Source: Yponomeuta sedellus (taxonomy: Eukaryota; Arthropoda; Insecta; Lepidoptera; Yponomeutidae). From it: a DNA stretch of 64,000 nucleotides. The stretch spans positions 11,001,396 through 11,065,395 of the forward strand of contig OW203722.1 of the NCBI GenBank assembly GCA_934045075.1, read 5' to 3'. This document shows, piece by piece, positions 48,666 through 59,217 of the stretch. The notes under the pieces are model-generated. The model did no database searches and was not told where the DNA came from. It saw nothing but the letters and a program-made list of their open reading frames with translations. Numbering within the stretch: position 1 is the first letter of the stretch; the number at the start of each line of letters is the position of its first letter. The position numbers and the translations under genes are program-made.

Positions 48666-50090
48666 TTATGTACATTGTACAAGTAGGCTAGCTGAAAAGG
48701 ATCAGGCAAAAACACAGACCAAACATGATGTCCTAAAAATTATTATAATACATCACATATGCTCACATTTAAAATATACGAAATAGTTGTTTGACAGATG
48801 AATTAGTATAAATACAGCCAAGGTAGCAAGTTTTAAAGGTGATTTTAATGCTTCATATAGTACAACAAGGTCTAACGTAATTATGGTCACCATAAGCCCT
48901 GTAAAGGGATTGCAAATGCAAGAGTCCGTGCATCCATCAGAACCCAGGAAACATATGTTTACGATTTGTGTGAGGCGTCGCCACCGTGACCGCAATTGTA
49001 TGTAGCAGGACGATAAACGCTTAGTTAACCACTAGAGTGTGCTATATTTGTATGAGACGTCGCCGCCGTGACCGTACTAGTATGTAGCAGGATGATGAAC
49101 GCTTAGTGAACCACTAGGGTTTGCTTACGGACAAAAAGTTTAACCTGACCAACAGGAGTTGTAGCGTCGGAGAGGCTATCCTCTAAAATAGGCTTACTTT
49201 CTACTCCATGTACAAATAAACTGACTGATTATTGATAACTAACCTTGGGTGTTCAACAAAAATCGCTATAAATACACGCTCTCCTCCTATTCAGTCACCT
49301 AATGTGTGCACAAATTAAAAATATACACATTTACTCTTAGATTTTTGTTGACAGTGACAGCGAGCGAAAACGAAATTTAGTTTTTTTCACAATGTTGCCC
49401 TGTACCGGCACGCCAATGTCACCAAAATACACTTCTCATCAGAAAAATGGAAGCACCACTGAAAGATGTAATAATTAACATAACAAATATTATGCTAGTA
49501 AATTGCGGATATTATAAGGCATCGGTTAATGAATATTATTGCTGCAAATTAATATTAAATTTCTTTAGATATCGTGTTTGGCTCAACATATAGGTACACG
49601 GTGTCGCATTTCACACGGTCCAAACGAAATTCATAGATGGGGCGTGTACCAAGGGAAGAAGAAATACATTTATTTATCGCCACACAGACATACAAATCGT
49701 AGAATAGAGACAAAATATAAAAAAAAGTAATAAAAACAAACAAATACGACAAAACACAGCAAGCGGATAGGGGCCATGTCCATGCGGCGGTAAAATGGCC
49801 TCAGGCTCAGTACTTGCTGCAGGTTTTTTGCCCACAGCACTGATTTTCAGCAAGGGCTTGGTGACAGTGACTCACGGAAAGTCGCATCGAGACCCACGAC
49901 GTACGATACAATACAACACAATATAATGAAGCGATCTCGAGTTATTTAATGGAAGGATAGACATAGAAGGAGTAGCATCTTATGCTGGAAAAGAAAGAAA
50001 GGTTTAGGTTTCGTGGATACATAACAAATAGCCTTTAAGTTTTACCTTAAAGGCATATTTGCTTGTAAGGTCTCTAAGAGGAGGAGGATG
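48666..50090. other. Dbp5 5' flank, including an 83-bp tandem duplication
   Basis: Two imperfect direct copies (about 48970-49052 and 49053-49135) share GAGGCGTCGCCACCGTGACC, then TATGTAGCAGGACGATAAAC and GCTTAGTTAACCACTAG. The Dbp5 promoter and first exon must lie in 48666-49400. The rest is AT-rich without a recognised gene. Confidence 0.5.
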
Positions 50091-50094
50091 CCTC

Positions 50095-50174
50095 TAAATA
50101 GGTTTTTAAAATACTCTCTGTATTACGTACAAAATTGTTTTTAATATTGTCCTTAGCACTGGTTAGTGCATTAA
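50095..50174 (+). repeat. SINE tail, split by a TTAA insertion
   Basis: GCCTCTAAATAGGTTTTTAA, then a piece of the SINE head (ACTCTCTGTATTACGTACA), then TCCTTAGCACTGGTTAGTGC. The tail word GTGCATTAAAAAT is cut at TTAA by the element at 50175; its remainder (TTAAAAAGAATA) follows at 51310. Confidence 0.75.
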
Positions 50175-51309
50175 CCCTTAATCGGCCATGGCTCCAATCA
50201 AGTAAATTGTTTTATATTAGAATATTGTTTTCTTAAAATTAAATAAAAACACAAAATCAAAATTATTCAATGTTGGGAAGTGGTTTTTTTTTACGATGGG
50301 AAATAATTTCCCTATAAGCGTTAAGGGTTTTTTTTTTGTGGGAAATAATTTTCCTATATCCAGTAACATATATGTGGGAAATAAATTCCCACTTGACTAG
50401 CTATTGCCTTCTGTTTCACTCGTTGATTTATTTTTAGGGAATAAAATTAAAAGTCCGGAGGTAAATCTTAAGTACCCTATTTAGAGGCTAAAAATTCCAC
50501 CCATGCCGGGATTTGAACCCGCGACCTCTGGTTATCCGTGCCAGCGCATTTGATGTTTGTCCGTGTTTGTTTCGAACTACAAATGCAACACCTTTTGTAT
50601 GCGCTCTCTTTAATAGGCATATGCAGACCTACATTCCTGAGGCGTATCTCGTTTGGTACGCCGAAATTTTCACCTTTTTTTTATTTTTAAGAGATATTGA
50701 TTGGTGTTTTCTGGAGTATTAACTGTGACAGGTCCGACAAATTGTCAACAATTGTTTTTAACTACTTATCCTCAACTTTTTTCTTCTTTTTAGGTGGCAC
50801 CATTGACTGTAATATAGAAAAAACAGACAAACTTTTTTTATATATTAATATTTATTAGTTGTCCTAAACAGTTATAGGGAAATATATTCCCACTTAAATA
50901 CTTTCATAAACGGCCACAGGGAAATAGTTTCCCACTTTTTTTGAATGAGAAAAAAAAGTAATGTAACAACTTACACACATTGTTTTCATTACCATACAAA
51001 CCAACACATATCTAGCAAAAACAACCAAAAACCATTAAATACTTACAGGACTTTTTCTTGATGTAGTACCAAAAATAGACTCAAATTCGGGGAGCAAATG
51101 TACGTGAAAAATTAACGGTTGTTTTTGAATACCGATTGACATGCAGCGATGACGTTTAGGAATAAGTGTTGCCATAAAATACATAAGAAAAGTATCGATC
51201 TAAAGATGCGTTCAATTTATTTAAGTTTGCCACCAATAGAAAAATAATAAAAAATTGGTTAGTGGTCACATTTGTGGTGGGAAATAATTGTCCTATGGCC
51301 GATTAAGGG
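50175..51309. mobile_element. piggyBac-type element, 1135 bp, with reiterated palindromes
   Basis: Terminal inverted repeats CCCTTAATCGGCCATGG and CCTATGGCCGATTAAGGG, flanked by TTAA at 50171-50174 and 51310-51313. The interior has no transposase. It carries six copies of a short palindrome of type GGGAAATAATTTCCC at about 50300, 50341, 50376, 50878, 50919 and 51280. A partial minus-strand SINE sits at 50483-50550. Non-autonomous. Confidence 0.82.
50483..50550 (-). repeat. SINE fragment inside the piggyBac-type element
   Basis: Minus-strand T-arm half of the tRNA-like core (B box GGTTCAAATCC, one change) with the start of the tail (GGAATTTTTAGCCTCTAAAT). Stops at the anticodon stem. Confidence 0.75.
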
Positions 51310-51584
51310 TTAAAAAGAATATCATCTATAAATTCATTTCAAACTTTAGACTTATTGACAAAAAACTCTTATGTCTCTATTCTATTCTACGGAATACTGT
51401 ACCTACTCACTTTTTCAACTCCTTCATAACGTCATCTCTATCCGACCAATGGCCGTTTGCATCGGAGCGAGCAGTTTCTGCTTCATCAGCCTCCGAAGAG
51501 AATATGTTCGGCATCATTCCAAACCGCCTCTCGATCAACTCTAGCGCCTGCAAAAGGGGGATAGGCAAATTTCATGCAGTTTCG

Positions 51585-51960
51585 TGTAAGCACTCGTGGT
51601 CTAGTGGAACCGGCGAGAGATTAAAATCAATCACTAAGGTTAAGCAACCACAGGTGCGGTCAGGTGCTGGATGGGAGACCATCCCGTGACTACCGCTAGA
51701 TGTCGTTATTTCCGATTTGTGGCATTATTTTCGAGCGCTTCTGTGCTTCGCAAGGCACGTTAAGCAGATGGTGCCGGCTGTCATGTAATGGCAGTCCTTA
51801 AGCCATGTCATGTTAGCCAGCCATGTTATGGGTGGCTTGATAACTTCTGACAGTAAGGACCGCCACTGTTTTACAATCCTCCACCAACCCGCACTTGGCA
51901 CCTGGAGTATGGCTAACCTTCTTGCGATGCAGGAAGACCACCAGATGCATAGTTTTTCGT
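51585..51960 (+). repeat. tRNA/5S-type SINE, most complete copy
   Basis: The head AGCACTCGTGGTCTAGTGGA has a tRNA A-box-like word. It is followed by 5S-like CAATCACTAAGGTTAAGCAA, then GGTCAGGTGCTGGATGGGAG and ACC, matching the order of the 5S internal control region. The body has GCAAGGCACGTTAAGC, TAATGGCAGTCCTTAAGCC and CTTCTGACAGTAAGGA. Not a 5S gene: the 5' third and the 3' stem of 5S are absent. Confidence 0.72.
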
Positions 51961-52157
51961 AATTGGTAAACGGAAAGAGTGGGTGGGCAGTACCGTTCGA
52001 AAATAGCGTAGGCAGTTCTGTTCATCCTTCATATGAAGGACCTTGAATCACAGTTATATAACTACAAGGTGTAATAAGACACGTCAATTAACCCAAAAAA
52101 AATGTGGAAAACTCGGTTTACGCAATGTAAATATACTTAGTCATAATAAACTATTTT

Positions 52158-53586
52158 TTAAATATCTCTCAAGTGTTTTGTTAAATCTTTCTTTAACCAA
52201 ACATTTGAGAGACATTTAGCAATGCCGTCAGATTGAGGATGATATGGGGTGGTCCTAGTCTTATGCATTCCCAATATTTTGCAGAGTTCTTGAAATACTT
52301 GAGACTCATAGTTCCTGCCTTGGTCGGAGTGTATTTCCAAGGGCACACCAAACCGGCAAACTACTTCCTCAAACAACTTGGAGGCAACAGTCGTGGCTTC
52401 TTGATTGGGTATGGCGAATACCTCTGGCCATTTAGTGAAGTAGTCCATAACTACCATGAAATACTTATTTCCTGATTCCGTTACTGGGAACGGTCCAGCC
52501 ACATCAACTGCAATGCGTTCCCATGGTGCACCAACGTTATAAAGTTGCAGATTTCCTCGGCTTCTAGTTGATGGGCCTTTCACCGCGGCGCAAGTAGCAC
52601 ACTTGCGGCACCAATCTTGCACATCTTCACGACAATGGAGCCAGTCAAACCTTTCTCGAATCTTTGTTAAAGTACTTTTTACGCCCAAATGTCCACCTGA
52701 CACGCCGTCATGTACTTCACGAAGGACATCTTGTACCTTATCTCTTGGGACAACTATCTGAAGATGGAACTCTCTGCCGTTAGGTTTCTCCCATTTGCGG
52801 TAAAGTATTCCGTTCCGAAGAATAAAACTGTCCCATTGAGCCCAGTATGCCTTGGTGACAGCACTAGTAGGAGCGACTTCGCACCATCTTGGCTTGTCCT
52901 CGCCTCGTTTCTTCCATGCGACAATGAGCCGTACATCTTCGTCATCTTCCTGTGCTTCTTTCATCGCCTCATCTTCCCAAGATCTCGATGGACTCATTTT
53001 TGTCAATCTCAATGGCAGTTCCTTTGTCTCTAGTTTGGCACAGTGCTTGCAGTCTTCCGGACACGGCCTTCTTGACAGTGCGTCAGCATTTCCATGCGCC
53101 TTTCCGCTGCGGTGTTCAATCATAAAGTCGTACTCCTGCAGTTGTTCGATCCATCGAGCAACTTGCCCCTCTGGATTTTTAAATTGTAACAGCCACATCA
53201 GGGCGGCGTGGTCAGTGCGAAGCGTAAACCGCACGCCGAGGAGATATTTGCTGAAGTGCTGTACTGTCTTTACCACAGCCAAGAGCTCCCTTCTTGTCAC
53301 ACAATAATTCCTTTCAGGTTTCGATAGCGATGTACTGAAATATGCCATCACAACCTCTCTGTCGCCCTGTTTCTGCGATAACACTCCTCCGATCGCTGTG
53401 TTACTGGCGTCTGTGTCAACAATGAATTGGCCGTTAGGCTGTGGAAATCCCAAGATTGGGGTCTCGCAAAGACATTTTCTTAATTTTTGAAAAGAACTCT
53501 CACATGTGTCATCCCAATGAAATGACTGCTTGTCTTCAGTCAGTCTGTGTAAAGGCTTGGCAATTTCAGAGAACCCTTTAACAAAC
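52158..53586 (-). pseudogene. Gypsy pol, RNase H and integrase (3'-truncated)
   Basis: Minus strand. From the solo LTR at 53586 the frame opens with 'FVKGFSEIAKPLHRL', is broken near 53460, then runs open 53453-52158. RNase H: 'FIVDTDASNTAIGGVLSQ', 'RELLAVVKTVQHF', 'RTDHAALMWLL'. Integrase: zinc motif 'HDGVSGGHLGVKST...CRKCATCAAVK', then the core with 'DVAGPFPVTESGNKYFMVVM' and 'HSDQGRNYES', ending at 'TPYHPQSDG'. After that the sequence is unrelated, so the element is truncated at about 52215; the last integrase Glu, C-terminus and 3' LTR are missing. Confidence 0.88.
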
Positions 53587-54072
53587 TGTACTCAAAAGAC
53601 GTTAGGGGGTTAATAATATACATTTTAAGGGTTGGGGGATTATTCCCAGAAGAGGAACCGGTACAAGGGTGTGCAAGAAGTGGTTTGGTCTGTCTGGCTA
53701 GGTACTCACGTATTCAGCAGCGCGCATCAGCGTAAATCCAGGGTATCCAGATGGCACCAAGTTCACTAGGCACAGCACAAAGCAGTGGAAGCGTTGAGGG
53801 TCGGGAGAAAGTCCAGGGAAAGCACTAGTTTCGCTAAAAGCACATAAGTTCGAAAGCGTGCGCACGGCGCGGCGATCCAAGGGCAACAGTTTTACGCTTC
53901 TCGTCGCGAGGCGGCGCTTTTAGGTACCCAGCCATGTCAGTCAGTCAGGGTATAATGGAAGGGAGCTAAGTAAAGAGCGTCTTGAGGACCTTAAGGGATA
54001 AAGAGGGCGCGGGAAATTGGGAGCTATCATAAAATAGGATGTGGGTGTATTAATTAATAACATTTCTGAACA
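53587..54072. mobile_element. Solo LTR inserted in the gypsy pol
   Basis: 486 bp starting TGTACTC and ending CTGAACA, flanked by CAAAC at 53582-53586 and 54073-54077. Removing it rejoins the RT reading frame exactly (the Phe-Val of 'RRFV' to 'FVKGF'). TG..CA ends and a 5-bp duplication are LTR-retroelement hallmarks. The rest of its element was lost by LTR-LTR recombination. The family is not recognised. Confidence 0.85.
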
Positions 54073-55760
54073 CAAACCGTCTATAATATGAGCATAGCCC
54101 TAAAAATGCTCGCACTTCAGTCTTGTCTTTGGGAGTAGGCCATTTTTGCACTGCCTCGATTTTGGCTGGTTCGGTCTGTATGCCTTCGCTGGTTATCACA
54201 TGGCCGAGATAGCTAACCTTGTTCTTAAATAAACTGCATTTCTTCGGATTTAACTTTAAGTTTGCTCCCATTATCTTCTTAAAAACTTGCTCTAGATTTT
54301 GTAAGTGGTCCTCAAAATCTGTACCCATGATTATGACGTCATCCAAGTAGACAAGGCAAGCTTTCCCAACTAATCCTGCCAGTACGCACTCCATAAGTCG
54401 TTCGAATGTAGCTGGCGCGTTGCACAATCTAAAAGGCATCACGTCAAATTGCCATAGACCTTTACCAGTTGAAAAAGCCGTCTTCTCTTTATCCCTAGGA
54501 TCAATTTCCACTTGCCAGTATCCGGATTTCAGATCTAACGTCGAGAATCATTTCATGCCACTCAAAGTGTCTAGGGTATCGTCTATTCGTGGAAGTGGAT
54601 AACTATCCTTTTTCGTCACATCATTAAGCCGTCGATAGTCTACACAGAACCTTGTGCTACCATCTTTCTTCTTTACCAACACAACGGGAGAACACCATGG
54701 GCTAGCAGAAGGTTCTATAATCTTGTTTCTCTTCATGTCTTCCAACATGTCTTGTTCTTCCTTTTCTTTGGCAATCGGTATGCGCCTCGCTCGCTGACGA
54801 ATAGGTCGCTCCTGTCCGGTGTCGATTTTGTGCTGAACTAACGATGTTCTTCCAGGATTTCCTTCGTCAGAGAAGATATCCCTAAAGCGCAGTAGCAACC
54901 TCTTAGCTTTCATGCTTTGCGAATAGCTCAGATTACTCTTAGAATCCTCAAGGAGCTTAGTGACTATAATTTCACTCCTGGTATTCGATGTGTTTGAGCT
55001 TGGAGATGATTGGCAGCTTCTCATCCAAACGGCTTCCTCACACCTTCCAAGAACGTCACCTTTGCTAAGGGTAATCTCACGATCGCCTATATTCACAACC
55101 CATACTACAGCGGTCTTGCCTCCATAGACGAGAGTTCTTGCTGTCAGCAATTTCTGACTGGCTGCACTGTCTCGTGTATCTTCAATCAGCACACACCTAT
55201 TCCGCTGATTCTTCTGACTCGAAGGCAGCTTCACCTTAACTTCAGTTTGTGCTCGTCCAGGTATTACGATTTTCTTCAGGCACGTGACATTTCCATCGGG
55301 ACCGCTAAGTATGAAGTTCTCCTCATCACCACATTTAAAGACACCGTTAGTGACATCGATGTGACAGTTGTGTTTCTTCATAAAGTCTAGGCCCAGAATG
55401 CAATCATCCATAATTTCGGCTACGATTACGTCGTGAATATATGACGTCTCCCCAACACATATTGTAACCGACCTTTCACCCAGGACGGGTATCTGCTGGC
55501 CAGGAGCGGAGAGAAGTCTGCATAAACTGGTACCTTTGCGTCTCTCTACAGCTTTCACCAGGTCTGGTATCACTATTGTTCTAGAGGCTCCTGTATCTAG
55601 GGTGATTTTGCACTCTATTTTGTTCAGCGCACCGCGTATTAGTAGACTGTTCCCATCCCATGCTTGTGAGATTCTGGTTACTGGGGCTTCCTCCGCTCCA
55701 GCCAGTACCCGCCCCGCAGTCCTGGCTTTTACTCGTTTCCCTGGTTCACGGTGGAGGGCG
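54050..55760 (-). pseudogene. Gypsy pol, protease and reverse transcriptase
   Basis: Minus strand, in a different frame from gag, overlapping its end. Protease active site 'LDTGASRT' at about 55600. RT: '[18 protein letters not shown]', '[15 protein letters not shown]', then a TGA at 54548-54550 where the family has Trp, then 'STLDLKSGYWQVEID', 'PFRLCNAPATFERLM', catalytic 'YLDDVIIMG' and 'FLGLCSYYRRFV'. The nonsense codon is the only lesion seen in the protease/RT part, so the copy was intact recently. Confidence 0.9.
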
Positions 55761-56832
55761 CAGCGTCATGCTTCTTTACGAACTCTTCAAAACGCTGCTC
55801 CATATTGTTGAGACGCGTATCCAGTCTGTCATCTGTTTTGGTTGCTTGCCTCTCCTTCTTAGGACACGTGAACTGCAGATGCCCTCTTTCCCCACACTTG
55901 TAACACATGGGCCCGGAGTTCTTCTTGGGCGGTGTCTTGATTTCTTTAACCTCCACCGTAACTTCTCGAAGTTTATAACCTTGCCGGATATCTTGACGCA
56001 CAGCTTCTACTTCCAGGGCGTGTGCCAGAGCTTCTTTTAATGAAGAATGGTGGCGAAGCTTTACTGCAGCCCTAATTTCAAGATCCCTGATTCCGTCGAC
56101 GAAGGCTTGCAAAATATTCGTGTCCACCATCTTACTATCAGCAGAAGGGTACGCCTTTCGAACTAGCTTCTCAATTTCCAACGCCCATTGTTGAAGTCCT
56201 TCACCCAGGCGCTGAGTCCGGTCGCGTAGCTGGGCACGAAATACGTGTTCCAGGTGTCGTTCCCCGTATCTAGCCTCAAGTGCCTCCAGCAGATCTTTGA
56301 ACTCGCTGCCTGAGGTAGGCGGTGCCTCCAGGACAGATAAAGCCAAACCTCTGAGCGCGACGGTGAGGGCTGTCAGGCTCTGTTCATCCGTCCACCCGTT
56401 TGAAGCAGCGACAGTCTGGAACTGCTGTCGGTAGGCGACCCAAGACGTAGTACCATCGTACGGAGGCACCTTGACTTTAGGCCCATGGTTTATGCAGACA
56501 ACTTCGCTCGACGTAACTCCAGTAGCTTTTATATGTTGAAATTCCTTCTCTAGCCCAGTGAGACCGGTTTTCACAATTTTTAGGTCTTCCTCTAATTCGG
56601 AAACCCGTTCGTGCACTATCTCTACATCTTCATGTAGCTTAGCGACCGTATCGCTGAACTTTGTAACGGCAGATAGAATCGTCTGTTGGTCTGCCTTCTG
56701 TTCTTCTCGCAGGCCTCTTTGTTCTTCTCGCAGGCCTCTCTGTTCTTCTTGCAGGCACTGCATCTGCTTGCTCTGTTTTTCTTGCATGCCCTTCAACATT
56801 GCCATCAGGCACGACATATCCAAAACCTCCAT
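55729..56832 (-). CDS. Gypsy gag polyprotein
   Basis: Intact 367-codon ORF on the minus strand. An N-terminal coiled coil has the repeat 'REEQRGL' three times. The capsid-like region has '[20 protein letters not shown]' and '[20 protein letters not shown]'. One CCHC zinc knuckle '[14 protein letters not shown]' (C-x2-C-x4-H-x4-C) lies near the end. It packages element RNA in virus-like particles. Pol begins in another frame over the last codons, so pol expression would need a frameshift. The 5' LTR and leader are missing beyond about 56950, where a LINE begins. Confidence 0.88.
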   Translation of the reverse strand: MEVLDMSCLMAMLKGMQEKQSKQMQCLQEEQRGLREEQRGLREEQKADQQTILSAVTKFSDTVAKLHEDVEIVHERVSELEEDLKIVKTGLTGLEKEFQHIKATGVTSSEVVCINHGPKVKVPPYDGTTSWVAYRQQFQTVAASNGWTDEQSLTALTVALRGLALSVLEAPPTSGSEFKDLLEALEARYGERHLEHVFRAQLRDRTQRLGEGLQQWALEIEKLVRKAYPSADSKMVDTNILQAFVDGIRDLEIRAAVKLRHHSSLKEALAHALEVEAVRQDIRQGYKLREVTVEVKEIKTPPKKNSGPMCYKCGERGHLQFTCPKKERQATKTDDRLDTRLNNMEQRFEEFVKKHDAAPSTVNQGNE

Positions 56833-56959
56833 TGTACGTGACGGAGGTTTAATGTCTTCGGTGGGCGCGGCCAGGTGGGAGTGGCTAGGAGGCGGAGCCT
56901 GTTGGTCGCTGAGTGGAACCTGGTAGTCAAGGCCGGTGGGCGCTATTGCTTGCAGCGTT

Positions 56960-58907
56960 TTATTGTTTACTAAAACGCAGCATGCGGCGACTATTCGATA
57001 GGCTTCCAGAAGGCTCTATTCTAGATGGTTCGGGATAGGACCGCGACAATATTGTACAATAAGGGAGAGAGAACCGAGCTTGCGGTAAACCTTTGCAAAC
57101 TAATCTAGATATTTTAGTATCGTCTATATACACATTAATGATCCTTTCTGAAAGGATATTTACAATAAAATATGACAAGGATGTAGGAAACATTTAATAA
57201 ATGTAGTTTTTGTTCTAGAACAGACACAAGAACACTGTCATAGGCAGCACGGATATCAAGAAATGCTGCAAGAACGGAATTGTTATGTGAGAAAGCTAGA
57301 CGGATATCAGTGGTAAAGACACCGACTGTCAATAGTACCTCTCCCCTTTCTAAACCCATACTGGGAAGGAGATAAAAGATTATTGCTCTCAATGAACCAC
57401 TCAAGACGAATTTTGACAAGGTATTCAGCAATTTTTATTAGAATAGAAGATTGGAAGGCTTATTGGATTTTAAAATTGGAATAATTGTTTGGGATTTCCA
57501 GGAGAGAGGAATAACACCTGAAACTACAATGGAATTAATTAATTCTAGGTAAGTTAGTAGAGTAGAATCACTAAGATTAACAATGAAAGAATAAGGAATA
57601 CCATCTTCTCCTGGGGCAGAATCCCGAACATGAGAGAGGATCCCTTTTAATTCCTCTAAGGTGAAAGGCGAGTTTAAATCAGACCGACTATGTACAATAT
57701 GGCAAGCGGGAGAAATAGATGTTTGTTCTGGAACAGAGGGAGGGGCTAGGTGGTCCATAAACTCACCAGCTAGGGAGAGGGACATTTTGGGAGTGTGAGA
57801 ATTATTGAAGGCTGACCTAAACCGTTTTATGTTTTTCCAAACAGCAGATGGAGGAGTATTAGGTGAAATAGAAGTACAAAATTTTTGCCAACCTTCATAT
57901 TTTTTCTGTTTCAGAAGTTTTTTAGTAGTTCGAGATACTCCTAGATAAGTGTCAAAATTCTCTGGTGTCATTTGATCACTATACATTTTTTCAGCTTCCT
58001 TTCTCTTTTTTACAGCCTCTGAACACTCCGCATCCCACCAAGGAGGAGAAGGGATTTTGCCAGAAGCACCATTTTTAAGAGGAAATGTTTGATCTGCAGC
58101 CTCCATCAAAAGCTTAGCAAACATCTCAGCATCTGAGGTGCATAGAGATTCACAATCTATCACTTTAAGCTCCACACATTCCCTAAAAGAACTCCAATCT
58201 GCATTACTTAACCTATGCTTAATACGGGGCTTAAATGTTGAAACCGAAGGATTACTATTTGGAAATGAAATAACTAAAGGAAAGTGATCACTGCCATATG
58301 ATGAGGAAAGAGGATACCAATTTTAAGACAAAGCAAGATTCGGAGTGCAAAAAGTCAAATCAGGAGCACTAATTCCTTCATCAGGCTTAGTGTGACGGGT
58401 GGGTAAACAATTATTTAAAACACAAAGATTATTGGACTGAATGATGTCTAGTAATTGTTCCCCATAGCAAGAAGTAAAAGAACTACCCCATGCTTGGTGT
58501 TGACAGTTAAAGTCTCCCATCACCAAAAATGGTTTTGGGAGAATACTAATTATATTACTAATTTCTGTTAAAATATTTACAGATGGTCGAGAAAAATATA
58601 CAGAAACTATACAAATATTATTTACAATAGCAGCAACAATAGAAATGTCATTGCTGTGAGAAGGGAGTTGAAAAGATGAAAATGAGAATGACTTATTGAT
58701 GAGAATGGCCACTCCACCATACCCATCATCTCTGTCTTCCCGAAGACAGGCATAACCAGTGGTTTTAAAAGAAAACCCTGACTTCAACCATGTCTCTGAA
58801 AGAGTAAATATAGAGGGTTTGTACTTAATGAGTAAATGAATAAGGTCAGACTTTTTACTTGTTATGCTTCGGCAATTCCACTGCAGGATCTTGCCTAAGT
58901 TGGCCAT
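56960..58907 (-). pseudogene. Jockey-type LINE ORF2 (endonuclease and RT), 3'-truncated
   Basis: Minus strand. The APE-type endonuclease (58907-58323) starts 'MANLGKILQWNCRSI' and has 'LSETWL', 'DGYGGVAILI', 'VMGDFNCQHQAWGS' and 'SAPDLTF'. A TAA at 58323-58325 interrupts it; the frame continues with 'GSDHFPLV', then the linker and RT start to 57438 ('SAPGEDGIPYSFI', 'SWKSQTIIPILK'). After frameshifts the RT goes on in 57431-57135 ('NSVLAAFLDIRAAYDSV') and 57193-56960 ('CKGLPQ'). It stops before the catalytic FADD box, where it meets the gypsy element. Motifs fit the jockey clade. Confidence 0.9.
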
Positions 58908-58909
58908 TG

Positions 58910-58979
58910 TTGGTTAAAGAATTAATAATTTGGATAATAGAGCTGCCTCTATTATCCAAATTATTAATTCTTTAACCAA
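58910..58979. repeat. Perfect 33-bp hairpin next to the LINE ORF2 start
   Basis: Arms 58910-58942 and 58947-58979 are exact reverse complements with a 4-nt loop (CTGC). In the LINE sense strand the stem ends two bases before the ORF2 ATG. Confidence 0.95.
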
Positions 58980-59217
58980 TTGGACCGATCGAAAACCGTT
59001 GGACGGTAATGAATTATTACTATTAGTGAAAGATTTTGAGATTAACTGAATTAAAGTTGCAATTAGTTCTAATACATTCGTATTGCTTTCCCCTGATTCC
59101 TTGACTTTATCTTGTAGGGCACAGCCATTTAAAGGAGATGGAGGATTATAGTCAGAAGTGATCTATGGGCAGCGCGATCATACCCTGTAAGTATACGACG
59201 TTTTTGGAGTAGACGGT

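Noticed and set aside
51600..51690. 5S rRNA gene
   Set aside because: Only the internal control region resembles 5S. The outer stem is absent and the element continues into a SINE body.
52852..53307. Plus-strand ORF of 151 codons
   Set aside because: Complementary to the RNase H/integrase of the gypsy element, which has clear catalytic motifs on the minus strand.
53698..53886. Small ORF within the solo LTR
   Set aside because: LTR sequence between TG and CA ends; no domain and no expected coding role.
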